Position numbers and translations under genes: made by a program | Part shown: piece by piece, positions 17,000 through 25,167 of the stretch | Layout: every line of letters starts with the position of its first letter | How positions within the stretch are numbered: the first letter of the stretch is position 1 | Assembly: GCF_009696275.1 (NCBI RefSeq) | Contig: NZ_VUMI01000022.1 | Location: forward strand, 1 to 64,000 | Length of the DNA stretch: 64,000 nucleotides | From: Eisenbergiella porci | GTDB lineage: Bacteria > Bacillota > Clostridia > Lachnospirales > Lachnospiraceae | Direction of reading: 5' to 3' | The notes under the pieces: generated by a model | What the model saw: the letters and a program-made list of their open reading frames with translations, nothing else | What the model was told of the DNA's origin: nothing | The model's database searches: none

Positions 17000-18613
17000 A
17001 TGAGAAGTAAAAAACTGGCAGCTTTAACATTGACATTTGCCATGGTCCTGACGACCCTGGCCGGATGTTCACAAAAGAAGGCGCAGAGCGGCGTGTTGCC
17101 GGAGCTGGACGGCAGATATGAGGTAAATGCAGAAGTGCCTGCCTATCAGCTGGATAAGACGGAGGATAATAAGCTTACCTGGTATGTGAACGCAGACTGG
17201 TGGAACACGGACTGGGGAAATGATACCGTAACAAAGAAGGTCAAAGAGGACTTGAACCTTGATATTGAATTTCTTACAGGGGACGACACGAAACTGAACA
17301 CTTATTTTGCGGGGGAGGAGCTGCCGGACATCATTACCATATTCAGTTCTTCTTCCAGCATAGCAACAAGCGCAAACCAGTGGGCTTATTCACTTAATGA
17401 ACTGGCTGACAAATATGATCCTTATTTTTATAAGGTGGCAAAAGAAGATACCCTGAACTGGTTTAAGCTTTCAGATGGAAAAACCTACGGCTATCCGGGC
17501 TATTCAAACAGTCAGGAGGACTATGACGACGGCAGCCTGAACGCTTCCACGGCTTTTGTTATCCGTAAGGATATTTATGAGGCGTTGGGAAAGCCCTCCA
17601 TGGGTACGCCGGAGGAATTCCTTGACGTTCTTTCCCGGATTAAGGAGCAGTTCCCGGACGTTATTCCGTTTGGTTCCAATGCCATGACCACGGATGAAGG
17701 TTCCCTGGGAAGAGATTTGCAGAACTTCCTTGGTGTGCCGATTGAAAATGAGGACGGCAGTTTCTATGACAGACAGATGGATGATGATTATCTTACCTGG
17801 ATTAAAACGCTGAATCAGGCCTATAGAAACGGCTGTATCAGTGATGATAATTTTTCGGATGATGGAACAGCGCATGAGGAAAAAGTTAAAATAGGAAAGT
17901 ATGGCTGTATCTTCATCGGCGGAACCCCTCAGAGAAGCGGACCTTTGCAGACCTGGTACGGAACAAATCCGGAAGCTGCATATATTGCGATTGACGGCCC
18001 CCGGAGCATCAAGGGAAACGCCCCTACACTGGCTCAGGCAGGTCTTTCCGGATGGCCGGTTACCTATATCAGCAAAAACTGTTCCGATCCCATTAAGGCA
18101 ATTGAACTTTTCACATATCTGCTGACAGATGAAGCGGGCATTCTGACCACCTATGGCGTTGAAGGGGAAACCTACGAATTTAACAGCGATGGAAAAATTG
18201 TGCTTCTTCCCGAGGTTGAAGAAATGCGCAACACGGAAAATGATAAATTTAAAAAGGTATATCGTCTCGGTGAATTCTGCCTGTTTGGCCATGACAGATA
18301 TAAGGCATATGGAGCTGATGTTACGCCTGCCATGGAACAGCTTAACGAGTGGGGCGAAGGAAAACTGAAAACGCAGTTTGTTATAGAAAATATTAATCCG
18401 GAGGAAGGGACTGCGGAGGCAAGAAGCTTAAGCGCGATTAACACAAAATGGGCCACGACGCTTGTCAGCCTGATCCGTTCCCAGGATGATGCACAGTTTG
18501 ATGCTGTACTGGAGGAATACAAAGCGTTCAGGGAGCAGAACAACTGGAATGAAATCGTTAAAATTTACAATGAAAAAATGGATATTAACAGAGAAAAGCT
18601 GGGATATAAGTAA
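17000..18613 (+). CDS. Extracellular sugar-binding lipoprotein of ABC importer
   Basis: Solute-binding protein of 537 residues with a lipoprotein signal (lipobox LAGC, Cys 23), so it is anchored outside the membrane. The large size and the LTWYVNADWWNTDWGN opening of the mature domain fit the LplA/YtcQ group that works with LplB/YtcP permeases on oligosaccharides. A ribosome site AGGAGAGG precedes ATG 17000. The intergenic 16943-16999 holds a small inverted repeat (GTAACTGT/ACAGTTCC), which may protect or separate the high-level binding-protein message. Cargo is unknown; the following glycosidase suggests a beta-linked glucan or xylan-type oligosaccharide. Confidence 0.9.
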   Translation: MRSKKLAALTLTFAMVLTTLAGCSQKKAQSGVLPELDGRYEVNAEVPAYQLDKTEDNKLTWYVNADWWNTDWGNDTVTKKVKEDLNLDIEFLTGDDTKLNTYFAGEELPDIITIFSSSSSIATSANQWAYSLNELADKYDPYFYKVAKEDTLNWFKLSDGKTYGYPGYSNSQEDYDDGSLNASTAFVIRKDIYEALGKPSMGTPEEFLDVLSRIKEQFPDVIPFGSNAMTTDEGSLGRDLQNFLGVPIENEDGSFYDRQMDDDYLTWIKTLNQAYRNGCISDDNFSDDGTAHEEKVKIGKYGCIFIGGTPQRSGPLQTWYGTNPEAAYIAIDGPRSIKGNAPTLAQAGLSGWPVTYISKNCSDPIKAIELFTYLLTDEAGILTTYGVEGETYEFNSDGKIVLLPEVEEMRNTENDKFKKVYRLGEFCLFGHDRYKAYGADVTPAMEQLNEWGEGKLKTQFVIENINPEEGTAEARSLSAINTKWATTLVSLIRSQDDAQFDAVLEEYKAFREQNNWNEIVKIYNEKMDINREKLGYK

Positions 18614-18683
18614 GAATCCCTTTACTGTTAAAAGAATTTAAATCAGCTAAAAAGAATAACTACAGGTAAAGGAACTGGAATTT

Positions 18684-20000
18684 ATGAAATATTATGTAAC
18701 AAACGAAAAGGTTCGCTTTGAAGAAAGGGAGACGTCACTGGAGCATCATCCGAAGGCGGAAATGAATCTTGTCAAGGTATATACGGATATTGAGGAACAG
18801 GAAATCAAAGGCTTCGGAGGCGCTCTCACAGAAGCCTCCGCATGGGTATACGCACAGATGAGCCCGCAGAAGCAGGAGGAGCTTTTGGATCTGTATTTCG
18901 GGGAGAAGGGAAACCGGTATACAATGGGGCGCCTGCATATCCAAAGCTGTGATTTTTCGCTGGGAAACCGTGCATATGTCCAGGAAGGGGATGGGGAACT
19001 GAAAACCTTCTCCATTGAAGAAGATTTTCAATACCAAATTCCCTTTATCAAAGCTGCACTAAGCAGGCAGTCGGATATCCAATTCCTTGCTTCTCCCTGG
19101 AGCCCCCCGGCTTTTATGAAAACCAACGGGGAAATGAATCATGGAGGCCTCCTTCGGGAGGAATACTATGATGCATGGGCAAAGCTTATTGTACGCTATC
19201 TTCTGGCATACCGTGAAGAAGGGATTGAGATCGGACGTGTCACTGTACAGAATGAGCCGGCAGCGGTACAGACATGGGATTCCTGCATTTTTTCAGGGAC
19301 ACAGGAGGCAGTTTTTGCAGTCAGAAATCTGCGCCGGGAGCTGGACAGCGCCGGACTGGCTAATGTAAAAATTTTTATCTGGGATCATAACAAAGATATG
19401 ATTATAGAACGGGTAAAAGAAACCTTTGCTGTGGAAGGTGCAACAGAAGCCATAGACGGCATTGCATTCCATTGGTATTCCGGGGATCATTTTGAAGCGC
19501 TGGCTCATGTAAGTAAGCTTTATCCGGATAAGGAAATCATTTTTACGGAAGGCTGCGTGGAATATTCCAGGTTTTCCACGGTTAATCAGGTAGCGCATGC
19601 AGAAATGTACGCCCATGATATCATAGGAGATCTGAAGGCCGGGATGAATGGTTTCCTGGACTGGAATCTGATTCTGGATGAAAAAGGCGGGCCGAACCAT
19701 GTACAGAATTTCTGTGATGCCCCCGTTATGTGCGACATAAGCACGGGTGAAATAGATGTGAAGCTTTCCTACTACTACATCGGACACTTCAGCCGTTTTA
19801 TCCGGCCGGGTGCAAAGCGCCTGCTTGTCTCATCCTGCCATAAAGGGCTTGAGTGCACGGGCTTTGTCAATCCGGACGGAAGTAAAGGCACCGTAATTTT
19901 AAATGCGACGGACAGTGACAGGACGTTTGAACTTTGGGCAGACGGTAAGGGCTGTAAGATTGTGCTGGAAGCACATTCTATAATGACGGCGTGTCTGTAA
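18684..20000 (+). CDS. Glycoside hydrolase family 30 enzyme, predicted cytoplasmic
   Basis: Retaining beta-glycosidase of 438 residues. GFGGALTEA (43-51) is the family signature. Glu 191 in VQNEP is the expected acid/base and Glu 289 in FTEGC the nucleophile; LASPWSPPAFMKTN (135-148) is also conserved. GH30 includes beta-glucosidases, beta-1,6-glucanases and xylanases. There is no signal peptide, so it should cleave sugars after uptake by the upstream importer. It is the last gene of the LacI-controlled locus and is followed by a terminator. The exact linkage cannot be told from sequence. Confidence 0.9.
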   Translation: MKYYVTNEKVRFEERETSLEHHPKAEMNLVKVYTDIEEQEIKGFGGALTEASAWVYAQMSPQKQEELLDLYFGEKGNRYTMGRLHIQSCDFSLGNRAYVQEGDGELKTFSIEEDFQYQIPFIKAALSRQSDIQFLASPWSPPAFMKTNGEMNHGGLLREEYYDAWAKLIVRYLLAYREEGIEIGRVTVQNEPAAVQTWDSCIFSGTQEAVFAVRNLRRELDSAGLANVKIFIWDHNKDMIIERVKETFAVEGATEAIDGIAFHWYSGDHFEALAHVSKLYPDKEIIFTEGCVEYSRFSTVNQVAHAEMYAHDIIGDLKAGMNGFLDWNLILDEKGGPNHVQNFCDAPVMCDISTGEIDVKLSYYYIGHFSRFIRPGAKRLLVSSCHKGLECTGFVNPDGSKGTVILNATDSDRTFELWADGKGCKIVLEAHSIMTACL

Positions 20001-20018
20001 TCAAAAATATCTTATAAT

Positions 20019-20060
20019 AAAACGATGAGCAGGTTCAGTATAACCGCTCATCGTTTTCTC
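20019..20060 (+). terminator. Terminator of the importer-GH30 operon
   Basis: Arms AAAACGATGAGC (20019-20030) and GCTCATCGTTTT (20046-20057) pair perfectly over 12 bp and are followed by TCTC. The A-rich left arm would also serve the convergent acetyltransferase gene. Confidence 0.85.
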
Positions 20061-20114
20061 ATAATAATATATTTAAACTGCTTTGATCTATTTTTTACTT
20101 AAGCCTAAAATAAA

Positions 20115-20675
20115 TTAAATACATGTTATCCTTTCCCATTCGCTTTTTAGTAATCGGTATTCCAGTCTGGTTTTCATTTTCCCATCGTGCCATTCGTAAT
20201 CAATGTGTTCTGCTTCTTTAATAAGACCACATTTTTGCATGACCTTTTCAGAACCAATATTTTCAGCTAAACATCCGGCTGCAACCCTATAAACATTGTT
20301 TTCAAGAAACGCAAATTTTAAAACCCGTTCAAACGATTCAGTAGCATATCCATTACCCCAGAATTTGGGATAAATGAAATACCCCGCGCCAACCAGTTTG
20401 CCAACGGGTGTATTGTCTGTCACTGTATATCCAATACTTCCGACTTGTTGATGTGATGATTTCATTTCTATATGTAAGAAATAAAATTTTCGATTAATGC
20501 TCCTTGAATCCTCCAAAATTTTTTGGAAATCCTTAACAGCGGCTGCTTTGGTAAAAAGTTGAATACCTTGTAAATAATACATTGTTTTAGGATCGCTTCT
20601 TAATTCAAAATAGGCATCTGCATCTGATTCTGTATAATCCCGCAGTATAAGCCGATTGGTTTCAAGATATACCAT
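20115..20675 (-). CDS. GNAT family N-acetyltransferase (RimJ/RimL-like)
   Basis: A 186-residue acetyl-CoA-dependent acetyltransferase. It opens with LETNRLILRDYTESDADAYFEL, typical of the RimJ/L group. The acetyl-CoA loop is around FWGNGYATESFERVLKFAF, followed by NIGSEKVMQKCGL. Substrates in this group are protein N-termini or small molecules, and none can be chosen here. It is AT-richer than its neighbours (about the lowest GC of the coding genes by eye), which may indicate recent acquisition. It stands alone between a terminator and a dispersed repeat. Confidence 0.88.
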   Translation of the reverse strand: MVYLETNRLILRDYTESDADAYFELRSDPKTMYYLQGIQLFTKAAAVKDFQKILEDSRSINRKFYFLHIEMKSSHQQVGSIGYTVTDNTPVGKLVGAGYFIYPKFWGNGYATESFERVLKFAFLENNVYRVAAGCLAENIGSEKVMQKCGLIKEAEHIDYEWHDGKMKTRLEYRLLKSEWERITCI

Positions 20676-20687
20676 TATTTTCCTACT

Positions 20688-20740
20688 CCTGAATCACTTT
20701 CTTACGGTCAGCGCAAAGCGCTGGCCTGATGAACAGTTAC
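20688..20740. repeat. Dispersed hairpin repeat, copy 1
   Basis: A segment running from CCTGAATCACTTTCTTACGG to TGAACAGTTAC matches a second copy at 50015-50070, with only the hairpin loop and a few bases changed. A GGTCAGCGC...GCGCTGGCC stem lies in the middle. It is located upstream of the minus-strand acetyltransferase gene. Confidence 0.75.
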
Positions 20741-20755
20741 AAAAATTAATACATC

Positions 20756-21868
20756 CTATAATTGCAGGCTATACTCCTGCAGCTTCCCAGATATAATTTT
20801 AAACGGATAATACATCAGCGCAGTCAAACCCAGGGAAAAGATCAACACGACTGCTGTATAAATGAAGTCACTCTTTATATAAAACCTATCACTCCGGAAT
20901 ATTTCAAGGAACAGTCCATGAATCAGATACAGCTCAAAGGAATGGGTCCCCAGAAAGCGGAGAAATATATTATTAAACCTGATTTTCAGTGTCAGCAGGA
21001 AAACAAAAGCAACGAAGCTGATGACGGCCAGCGTCTGCCAGATGAAGCAGATCCAGCTTTCCAGCATTTCCTTTACAAAAATATGTTCGTTCAGCAGCAG
21101 TGGTTCGATCTTATCAAGGACCTGGACGGACTTGGGGAAAAAGTAAAGGAAGGTAAGGGCCGCCGCCAGCAGCAGGGGATAATACCATTTGCGGGCGAAG
21201 TCCAGGATCTGTTTTTCAAACTGGGCTATCAGGACGCCGATAAAAAACAGGCTGCTGGAATTAAACCACCATTCGCCCTGGAACCAGTAGACGCCGGGCC
21301 CTTTCACCATGCAGTAGGTAGGGAAGGCAATCTGGAAGACCCCAAGCAGCAGAAAACTGACGGCGGTTTTCCGAATATAGCGGAAGGTGAGAAAGAACAC
21401 AAAATAAAACAGGGCGATTACGATAATATACCAGGACTGGGGATTAATCAGCCGGATGCCGCTTAAATATTCCAGTGACAGCTTTATTCCATAACGATTT
21501 CCGGTCAGGTAGTAAACGAAGAGATATATGGCATTGCAGAGAAAAAAGGGAAGAAATATCTTGATATATCTCCTGAGAAAAAAATGATGGAAATATCCAT
21601 GATTGGTGAGAACGCTTTTCCTCAGTCCGTAGCCGGAATAGAAGAAAAAGGCGGCAACGCAAAGAATCCCCACTTCCTGGAATACCCGGAACGGTCCGGG
21701 GTTGTCCAGATACTGGGATAGATGGTGAAATACGATCACCAATGTGAAAAAACCGCGCAGCGGCAGTTCAAAATTTTTAGTGAAATGCTCTTCCTGGAAA
21801 TTTTCCGGCCCGGAAGAGCTTGCCTGGAACAGTAACAGGAAAAGCAGCAATAAAATATATAAATACAT
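20756..21868 (-). CDS. Acyltransferase 3 family membrane protein
   Basis: This 370-residue protein has about ten hydrophobic segments. LPLRGFFTLVIVFHHLSQYL (near 37-56) carries the family Arg-x10-His pattern, and FFYSGYGLRKS follows. It ends with LGTHSFELYLIHGLFLEIF, also typical. Members transfer acetyl or other acyl groups to surface glycans or lipids. I chose ATG 21868, which has AGAGGGGA upstream and begins directly with a hydrophobic segment; the frame opens at 21886. There is no glycan locus beside it, so the acceptor is unknown. Confidence 0.85.
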   Translation of the reverse strand: MYLYILLLLFLLLFQASSSGPENFQEEHFTKNFELPLRGFFTLVIVFHHLSQYLDNPGPFRVFQEVGILCVAAFFFYSGYGLRKSVLTNHGYFHHFFLRRYIKIFLPFFLCNAIYLFVYYLTGNRYGIKLSLEYLSGIRLINPQSWYIIVIALFYFVFFLTFRYIRKTAVSFLLLGVFQIAFPTYCMVKGPGVYWFQGEWWFNSSSLFFIGVLIAQFEKQILDFARKWYYPLLLAAALTFLYFFPKSVQVLDKIEPLLLNEHIFVKEMLESWICFIWQTLAVISFVAFVFLLTLKIRFNNIFLRFLGTHSFELYLIHGLFLEIFRSDRFYIKSDFIYTAVVLIFSLGLTALMYYPFKIISGKLQEYSLQL

Positions 21869-22006
21869 AAAAATCCCCTCTTGCAATTATATGCGGCGGC
21901 AGGCTCCGAAAGAACAGGTTTAAAAATTATTTTAATTATAAACGGTAAAAACTAAGCTGTCACAAAAATTTCTTTAAAAATTTATTAAAAAAAGTCTTTT
22001 GTCCGG

Positions 22007-22035
22007 TTGATTTTTTGCGCCGACTTTGTTACACT
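22007..22035 (+). promoter_or_regulatory. Promoter for the leader-peptide transcript
   Basis: TTGATT (22007-22012), 17-bp spacer, TACACT (22030-22035). Transcription would begin near 22042, about 38 bases before a short reading frame with its own ribosome site. Confidence 0.6.
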
Positions 22036-22079
22036 GATACTAATTGGGAAAATAGTTCCATTATGTGAAGAGGTTGACT

Positions 22080-22154
22080 ATGAGAAACAAAATGACCACA
22101 ACTGCAGATTCCATGATGTGCACAGTCATGTCCATGAACTTCCGGTACTTGTAG
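22080..22154 (+). CDS. Putative 24-residue leader peptide
   Basis: A short frame with AGAGG eight bases before ATG 22080, ending at TAG 22152-22154. It is rich in Met, Thr and Ser, with the stretch SMMCTVMSMN, and ends NFRYL. Its last codons form one arm of an RNA stem, and a terminator follows 65 bases later. That is the arrangement of translational attenuators seen before antibiotic-resistance or ribosome-modifying genes. I do not recognise the peptide with certainty. Confidence 0.5.
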   Translation: MRNKMTTTADSMMCTVMSMNFRYL

Positions 22155-22269
22155 CTGTTATAGCAGATGCAAGTACGCAGAGGCTTGTATCTGTGTGGTC
22201 TGAATAGATAGGATGAAACCGCATGGATTCCAGATTTGAATATTCTGATAATCCGTGCGGATTTTTTAT
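22145..22269 (+). promoter_or_regulatory. Attenuator: competing stems and terminator after leader peptide
   Basis: GTACTTG (22145-22151, the last leader codons) can pair with CAAGTAC (22170-22176). The latter overlaps GATGCAAG (22166-22173), which can instead pair with CTTGTATC (22184-22191). A terminator follows: CCGCATGGATT (22219-22229) with AATCCGTGCGG (22250-22260), then ATTTTTTAT. A ribosome stalled in the leader could switch between these folds. Confidence 0.6.
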
Positions 22270-22328
22270 GTCCGTGAAGAGGCCCGCAACTTTCTGCCTG
22301 CAGGCCGAAGTAAAAGAAAGAAGGTATT

Positions 22329-22445
22329 ATGAAGATGCTTTTACTCACAAACCGTAAGGGAAAACTGATGCCGGGGTGCACCAGAACGGCCGTCATGTGC
22401 AGGCCGTTGTCCTTTTGCATTACCGGGGACGCGGCGGCAAGATAA
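22329..22445 (+). CDS. Small 38-residue reading frame downstream of attenuator
   Basis: ATG 22329 follows AAGAAGG with good spacing and the frame ends at TAA 22443-22445. The peptide begins KMLLLTNRKGKLMPGC and contains four Cys. I do not recognise it. It may be a real small protein controlled by the attenuator, a remnant of a lost resistance gene, or non-coding. The acetyltransferase gene starts 94 bases further on and is the next clear gene that read-through would reach. Confidence 0.3.
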   Translation: MKMLLLTNRKGKLMPGCTRTAVMCRPLSFCITGDAAAR

Positions 22446-22539
22446 AGAGGAGTATTTTTATAAATATCAGGTTTGACACAAAAAAAGAAGGAAAGGTTCG
22501 TCCGGCACAGCTGCCGGGACGTACAGACAGGAGCAGAAA

Positions 22540-23046
22540 ATGGAATTTACACTGGAAACATGGAAAAAAGAACATATACCGTCGGTTGCAAAATACGCTG
22601 ATAATGAAAAAATCGCAGGAAGGCTGAGGGATTCCTTCCCCTACCCTTATACGGAGGACGATGCGGAATGGTTCGTTCAGGATTGCATGGAAAAGGAAGG
22701 GATTACCCAGCTTGCCAGGGCGATCATTGTAAACGGGGAAGCGGTGGGAAGCATTACCGTTATGCTTAACGACGATGTATACTGCAAGTCGGCGGAGCTG
22801 GGCTACTGGCTGGGAGAGCCCTTCTGGAGAAAAGGCATCATGACAAAGGCGGTGCAGCTGATGTGTGAAGAGGCGTTTCGCCGTTATAAGCTTGTGAGGA
22901 TTTATGCGGAGCCATTTTCCACCAATCTGGCTTCCAGGGGTGTTCTGGAAAAGGCCGGTTTTGAGCTGGAGGGTATCAAACGGAAAAGTATTTTCAAAAA
23001 CGGATGTATCCAGGATTCCTATTTATACGCGGTAATCCATGTATAG
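22540..23046 (+). CDS. GNAT family N-acetyltransferase
   Basis: A 168-residue acetyltransferase of the RimJ/RimL type. The core LGYWLGEPFWRKGIMTKAVQLM holds the acetyl-CoA binding turn, and FSTNLASRGVLEKAGFELEG is the typical following motif. ATG 22540 follows AGGAGC. It is the first complete gene downstream of the 22.0-22.3 kb attenuator, so it may be induced by read-through, but its own promoter cannot be excluded. Substrate unknown. It differs strongly from the other GNAT at 20115-20675. Confidence 0.88.
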   Translation: MEFTLETWKKEHIPSVAKYADNEKIAGRLRDSFPYPYTEDDAEWFVQDCMEKEGITQLARAIIVNGEAVGSITVMLNDDVYCKSAELGYWLGEPFWRKGIMTKAVQLMCEEAFRRYKLVRIYAEPFSTNLASRGVLEKAGFELEGIKRKSIFKNGCIQDSYLYAVIHV

Positions 23047-23182
23047 ATCAACGACCTTCCCGGCAATGGCGCAGGAATCGCTAAATTAAGAAAATCTTCC
23101 TTGTTTTTTACAGGGCTGTTGTTATACTGAAAATATAATGGATAATGATAATAATGGAAAACAGGAAGAGGGAGGTTGGTCT

Positions 23183-23983
23183 ATGGATGGGAAAAAAGAA
23201 ATGGATGAACGCGGCGGGAACCGCAAAGGCGGGGCCGGTGAATGGAAATCGGTGATTATTGCACTGATTGCAGGAATTACGGCCATCGTGTGTGTGGTTA
23301 TTTTTTCAGGGAGCATTGTGGACTATAAAAAGACCTCCGGAGCCGGCGGGCTGACGGCTACCGGTTCGGCGAGCATTGATTTCGAATCTGATCTGGTGGT
23401 CTGGAGAGGGAGCTTTTCCGCTTACGGCGCCACGCCCAAGGATGCCTACGCCATTATTAAGAAGGACGCGGAGGTAGTCAGGCAGTATCTGCTGGAAAAC
23501 GGGGTTTCGGAAGAGGAGCTGGTTTTCAGTTCCGTGGATATTTCCCAGCGTTACCGTACGGAATATGACGAAAACGGGAACTATATAAGAGATTATCCGG
23601 ATGGTTATGATCTCTATCAGAGCCTGTCCGTTACTTCAGAGGATATTGATAAGGTGGAGAATATCTCCAGGGATATTACCAAGCTGATTGAATCGGGTGT
23701 GGAGTTTGTCTCCAATTCTCCGGAATATTATTGTACCAAGCTGGACGAGGTGAAGCTGGAGCTTATTGAGAAGGCAACTGATAATGCAAAGCAGAGGATC
23801 GATATCATGGCGGCAGGCACTGGCAGCAGGACGGGCGCCCTGCTCAGCGCGAACCTGGGAGTTTTCCAGATTACAGCCAAGAATTCCGGATCCGGGGAAT
23901 ACAGCTATGACGGAGCCTTTGATACCAGTTCCAGATATAAGAATGCCATGATTACGGTGAGGCTGAATTATGCTGCCGAATAG
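23183..23983 (+). CDS. SIMPL domain-containing protein, membrane-anchored
   Basis: This 266-residue protein has an N-terminal membrane anchor (VIIALIAGITAIVCVVIFSG, about 25-44) and an external SIMPL (DUF541) domain: LTATGSASIDFESDLVVWRGSF, then a paired repeat typical of the fold, ending NAMITVRLNYAAE. The biochemical role of this family in bacteria is not settled; some members affect oxidative stress or envelope properties. I chose ATG 23183 with AGAGGGAGG upstream; the frame is open from 23138. A small conserved gene follows 12 bp later. Confidence 0.85.
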   Translation: MDGKKEMDERGGNRKGGAGEWKSVIIALIAGITAIVCVVIFSGSIVDYKKTSGAGGLTATGSASIDFESDLVVWRGSFSAYGATPKDAYAIIKKDAEVVRQYLLENGVSEEELVFSSVDISQRYRTEYDENGNYIRDYPDGYDLYQSLSVTSEDIDKVENISRDITKLIESGVEFVSNSPEYYCTKLDEVKLELIEKATDNAKQRIDIMAAGTGSRTGALLSANLGVFQITAKNSGSGEYSYDGAFDTSSRYKNAMITVRLNYAAE

Positions 23984-23995
23984 GGGATGAAGCAT

Positions 23996-24223
23996 ATGTT
24001 TTCACGGAAAAAGAAGTCTGCCGCAGGGTATCCGTCCTTTGACCGGATAAACCAGATCCCGGTGCTGCGGTGCAGCATCTGTACGGGAGAACGGGTTGCG
24101 TGCTTCCGGGACAGACAGACGGGGCATGTGGAGGAAGTGATGTATATCCGGGAGGACAGCGACCTCCGGGAATTCCTGGAGCATTACGGGCTGTCTGAGC
24201 AGGATTTGAAAAAAGAATGGTAG
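23996..24223 (+). CDS. Small conserved protein of unknown function
   Basis: A 75-residue basic protein beginning MFSRKKKSAAG, with the conserved-looking block VLRCSICTGERVACFRDRQTG, then EEVMYIREDSDLREFLEHYGL. I recall similar small proteins in Lachnospiraceae carrying an aspartate-dehydrogenase label, but nothing here supports a dehydrogenase: it lacks a Rossmann motif and is far too short. The two Cys in CSIC do not form a full zinc site. I chose ATG 23996 with GGGG nine bases upstream; an in-frame ATG at 23987 is possible. It is probably co-transcribed with the SIMPL gene. Confidence 0.65.
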   Translation: MFSRKKKSAAGYPSFDRINQIPVLRCSICTGERVACFRDRQTGHVEEVMYIREDSDLREFLEHYGLSEQDLKKEW

Positions 24224-24249
24224 ACAGAAAGCAGAGCGAAAGCGTAAAA

Positions 24250-24405
24250 TAGGAAGGACAGAGAGTCCTTCCCCGGCCGGAGTAGTACAGCGGGCGGCGG
24301 GTAAGACGGTTGTGAACAGGCGTCGCATCCATAATCCGCCGCCGCGTGTATCTGACTTTGGCTTAGAAGGCAGTCCGGCTGGAAGATGCAGCCGGGCTGC
24401 TTTTA
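24250..24405 (+). ncRNA. Candidate structured transcript with strong terminator
   Basis: Between the small conserved gene and the Ham1-like gene lie three stems: GGAAGGAC/GTCCTTCC (about 24252-24272), a GC-rich pair CGGGCGGCGG/CCGCCGCCG (about 24290-24350), and a terminator with arms GCAGTCCGGCTG (24370-24381) and CAGCCGGGCTGC (24389-24400) followed by TTTT. This could be an independent small RNA or the structured 3' end of the upstream operon. I see no promoter and no match to 6S, tmRNA, SRP or RNase P RNA. Confidence 0.35.
24370..24405 (+). terminator. Rho-independent terminator before Ham1-like gene
   Basis: Arms of 12 bp (24370-24381 and 24389-24400, one wobble), loop of seven and a TTTTATA tail. 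It separates the SIMPL operon from the pyrophosphatase gene. Confidence 0.85.
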
Positions 24406-24467
24406 TATAGAACTTTAGGAATGGAAGAGTACCTGAAAAAAGTATTTTTGGAAAGGCGGGAAGCGTT

Positions 24468-25073
24468 TTGAAGCTGATTTACGGAACCGGGAATCCGGGA
24501 AAGTTTTCCATGATGAAGGAAGCTTTGAAGGAACTGGATGTGGAACTGCTCAGTCTCAGGGATCTGCCGGCCATACAGGAAGAGCCGGAGGAAACGGGCA
24601 GGACTCCGCTGGAAAATGCAAGGCAGAAGGCGGAATTTTATTACAGCATTTTTAAAATGCCTGTGTTCTCCTGTGACAGCGGCATGTATATAGAAGGCCT
24701 GCCGGAGGAGGAGCAGCCGGGGGTTCATGTGCGTAATGTGGGCGGCCGGCGTCTCAGTGATGCGGAAATGACGGCCTATTATGCGGGGATCGCCCACAGG
24801 CTGGGAGGCAGGTGTATGGCGGAATACAGAAATGCTATCTGTCTGATTCTGGATGAAAACAGGCGGTATGAGCATTACGGGCCGGATATCAGCGGAGTCA
24901 GATTTTATCTGGTGGACAAGCCGGTGCAGCAGAAGGAAGAGGGATTTCCGCTGGATCCGATTTCGGTGGATGTGGATAACGGAAAGTATTTTACACAGCT
25001 TGAGGGGCAGCAGAGTATTTTTGAGAAGAGTGAAGGGATCGTGCGGTTTTTCAGGAATGCGCTGGAAATATAG
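24468..25073 (+). CDS. Ham1/RdgB-like non-canonical purine NTP pyrophosphatase
   Basis: This 201-residue protein resembles inosine/xanthosine triphosphate pyrophosphatases, which clean the nucleotide pool by hydrolysing ITP or XTP to the monophosphate. It shows the family start YGTGNPGKFSMM (Thr-x-Asn-x-x-Lys pattern), EETGRTPLENARQKA and the catalytic-region CDSGMYIEGL. The C-terminal half is divergent: GFPLDPISVDVDNGKYF takes the place of the usual GFGYDP block, so substrate choice may differ. The start is TTG 24468 after GGAAAGGCGGG; no ATG fits. It is followed 94 bases later by the tRNA-editing gene. Confidence 0.78.
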   Translation: MKLIYGTGNPGKFSMMKEALKELDVELLSLRDLPAIQEEPEETGRTPLENARQKAEFYYSIFKMPVFSCDSGMYIEGLPEEEQPGVHVRNVGGRRLSDAEMTAYYAGIAHRLGGRCMAEYRNAICLILDENRRYEHYGPDISGVRFYLVDKPVQQKEEGFPLDPISVDVDNGKYFTQLEGQQSIFEKSEGIVRFFRNALEI

Positions 25074-25167
25074 GCTGGAAACATAAAGCTGGCAAATAGG
25101 AAGCCAGCAAATATAAAACAGCGAATTTTAAGCAATAACCAGCTGCGGGCAGAAAGGGAAGTAAGAC

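Noticed and set aside
20762-21466. 234-residue plus-strand frame rich in Gln, Lys and Asp
   Set aside because: Antisense of the acyltransferase; composition is typical of a shadow of hydrophobic codons.
24250-24405. 6S, tmRNA, SRP or RNase P RNA gene
   Set aside because: The hallmark conserved segments of those RNAs are absent; only generic stems are seen.
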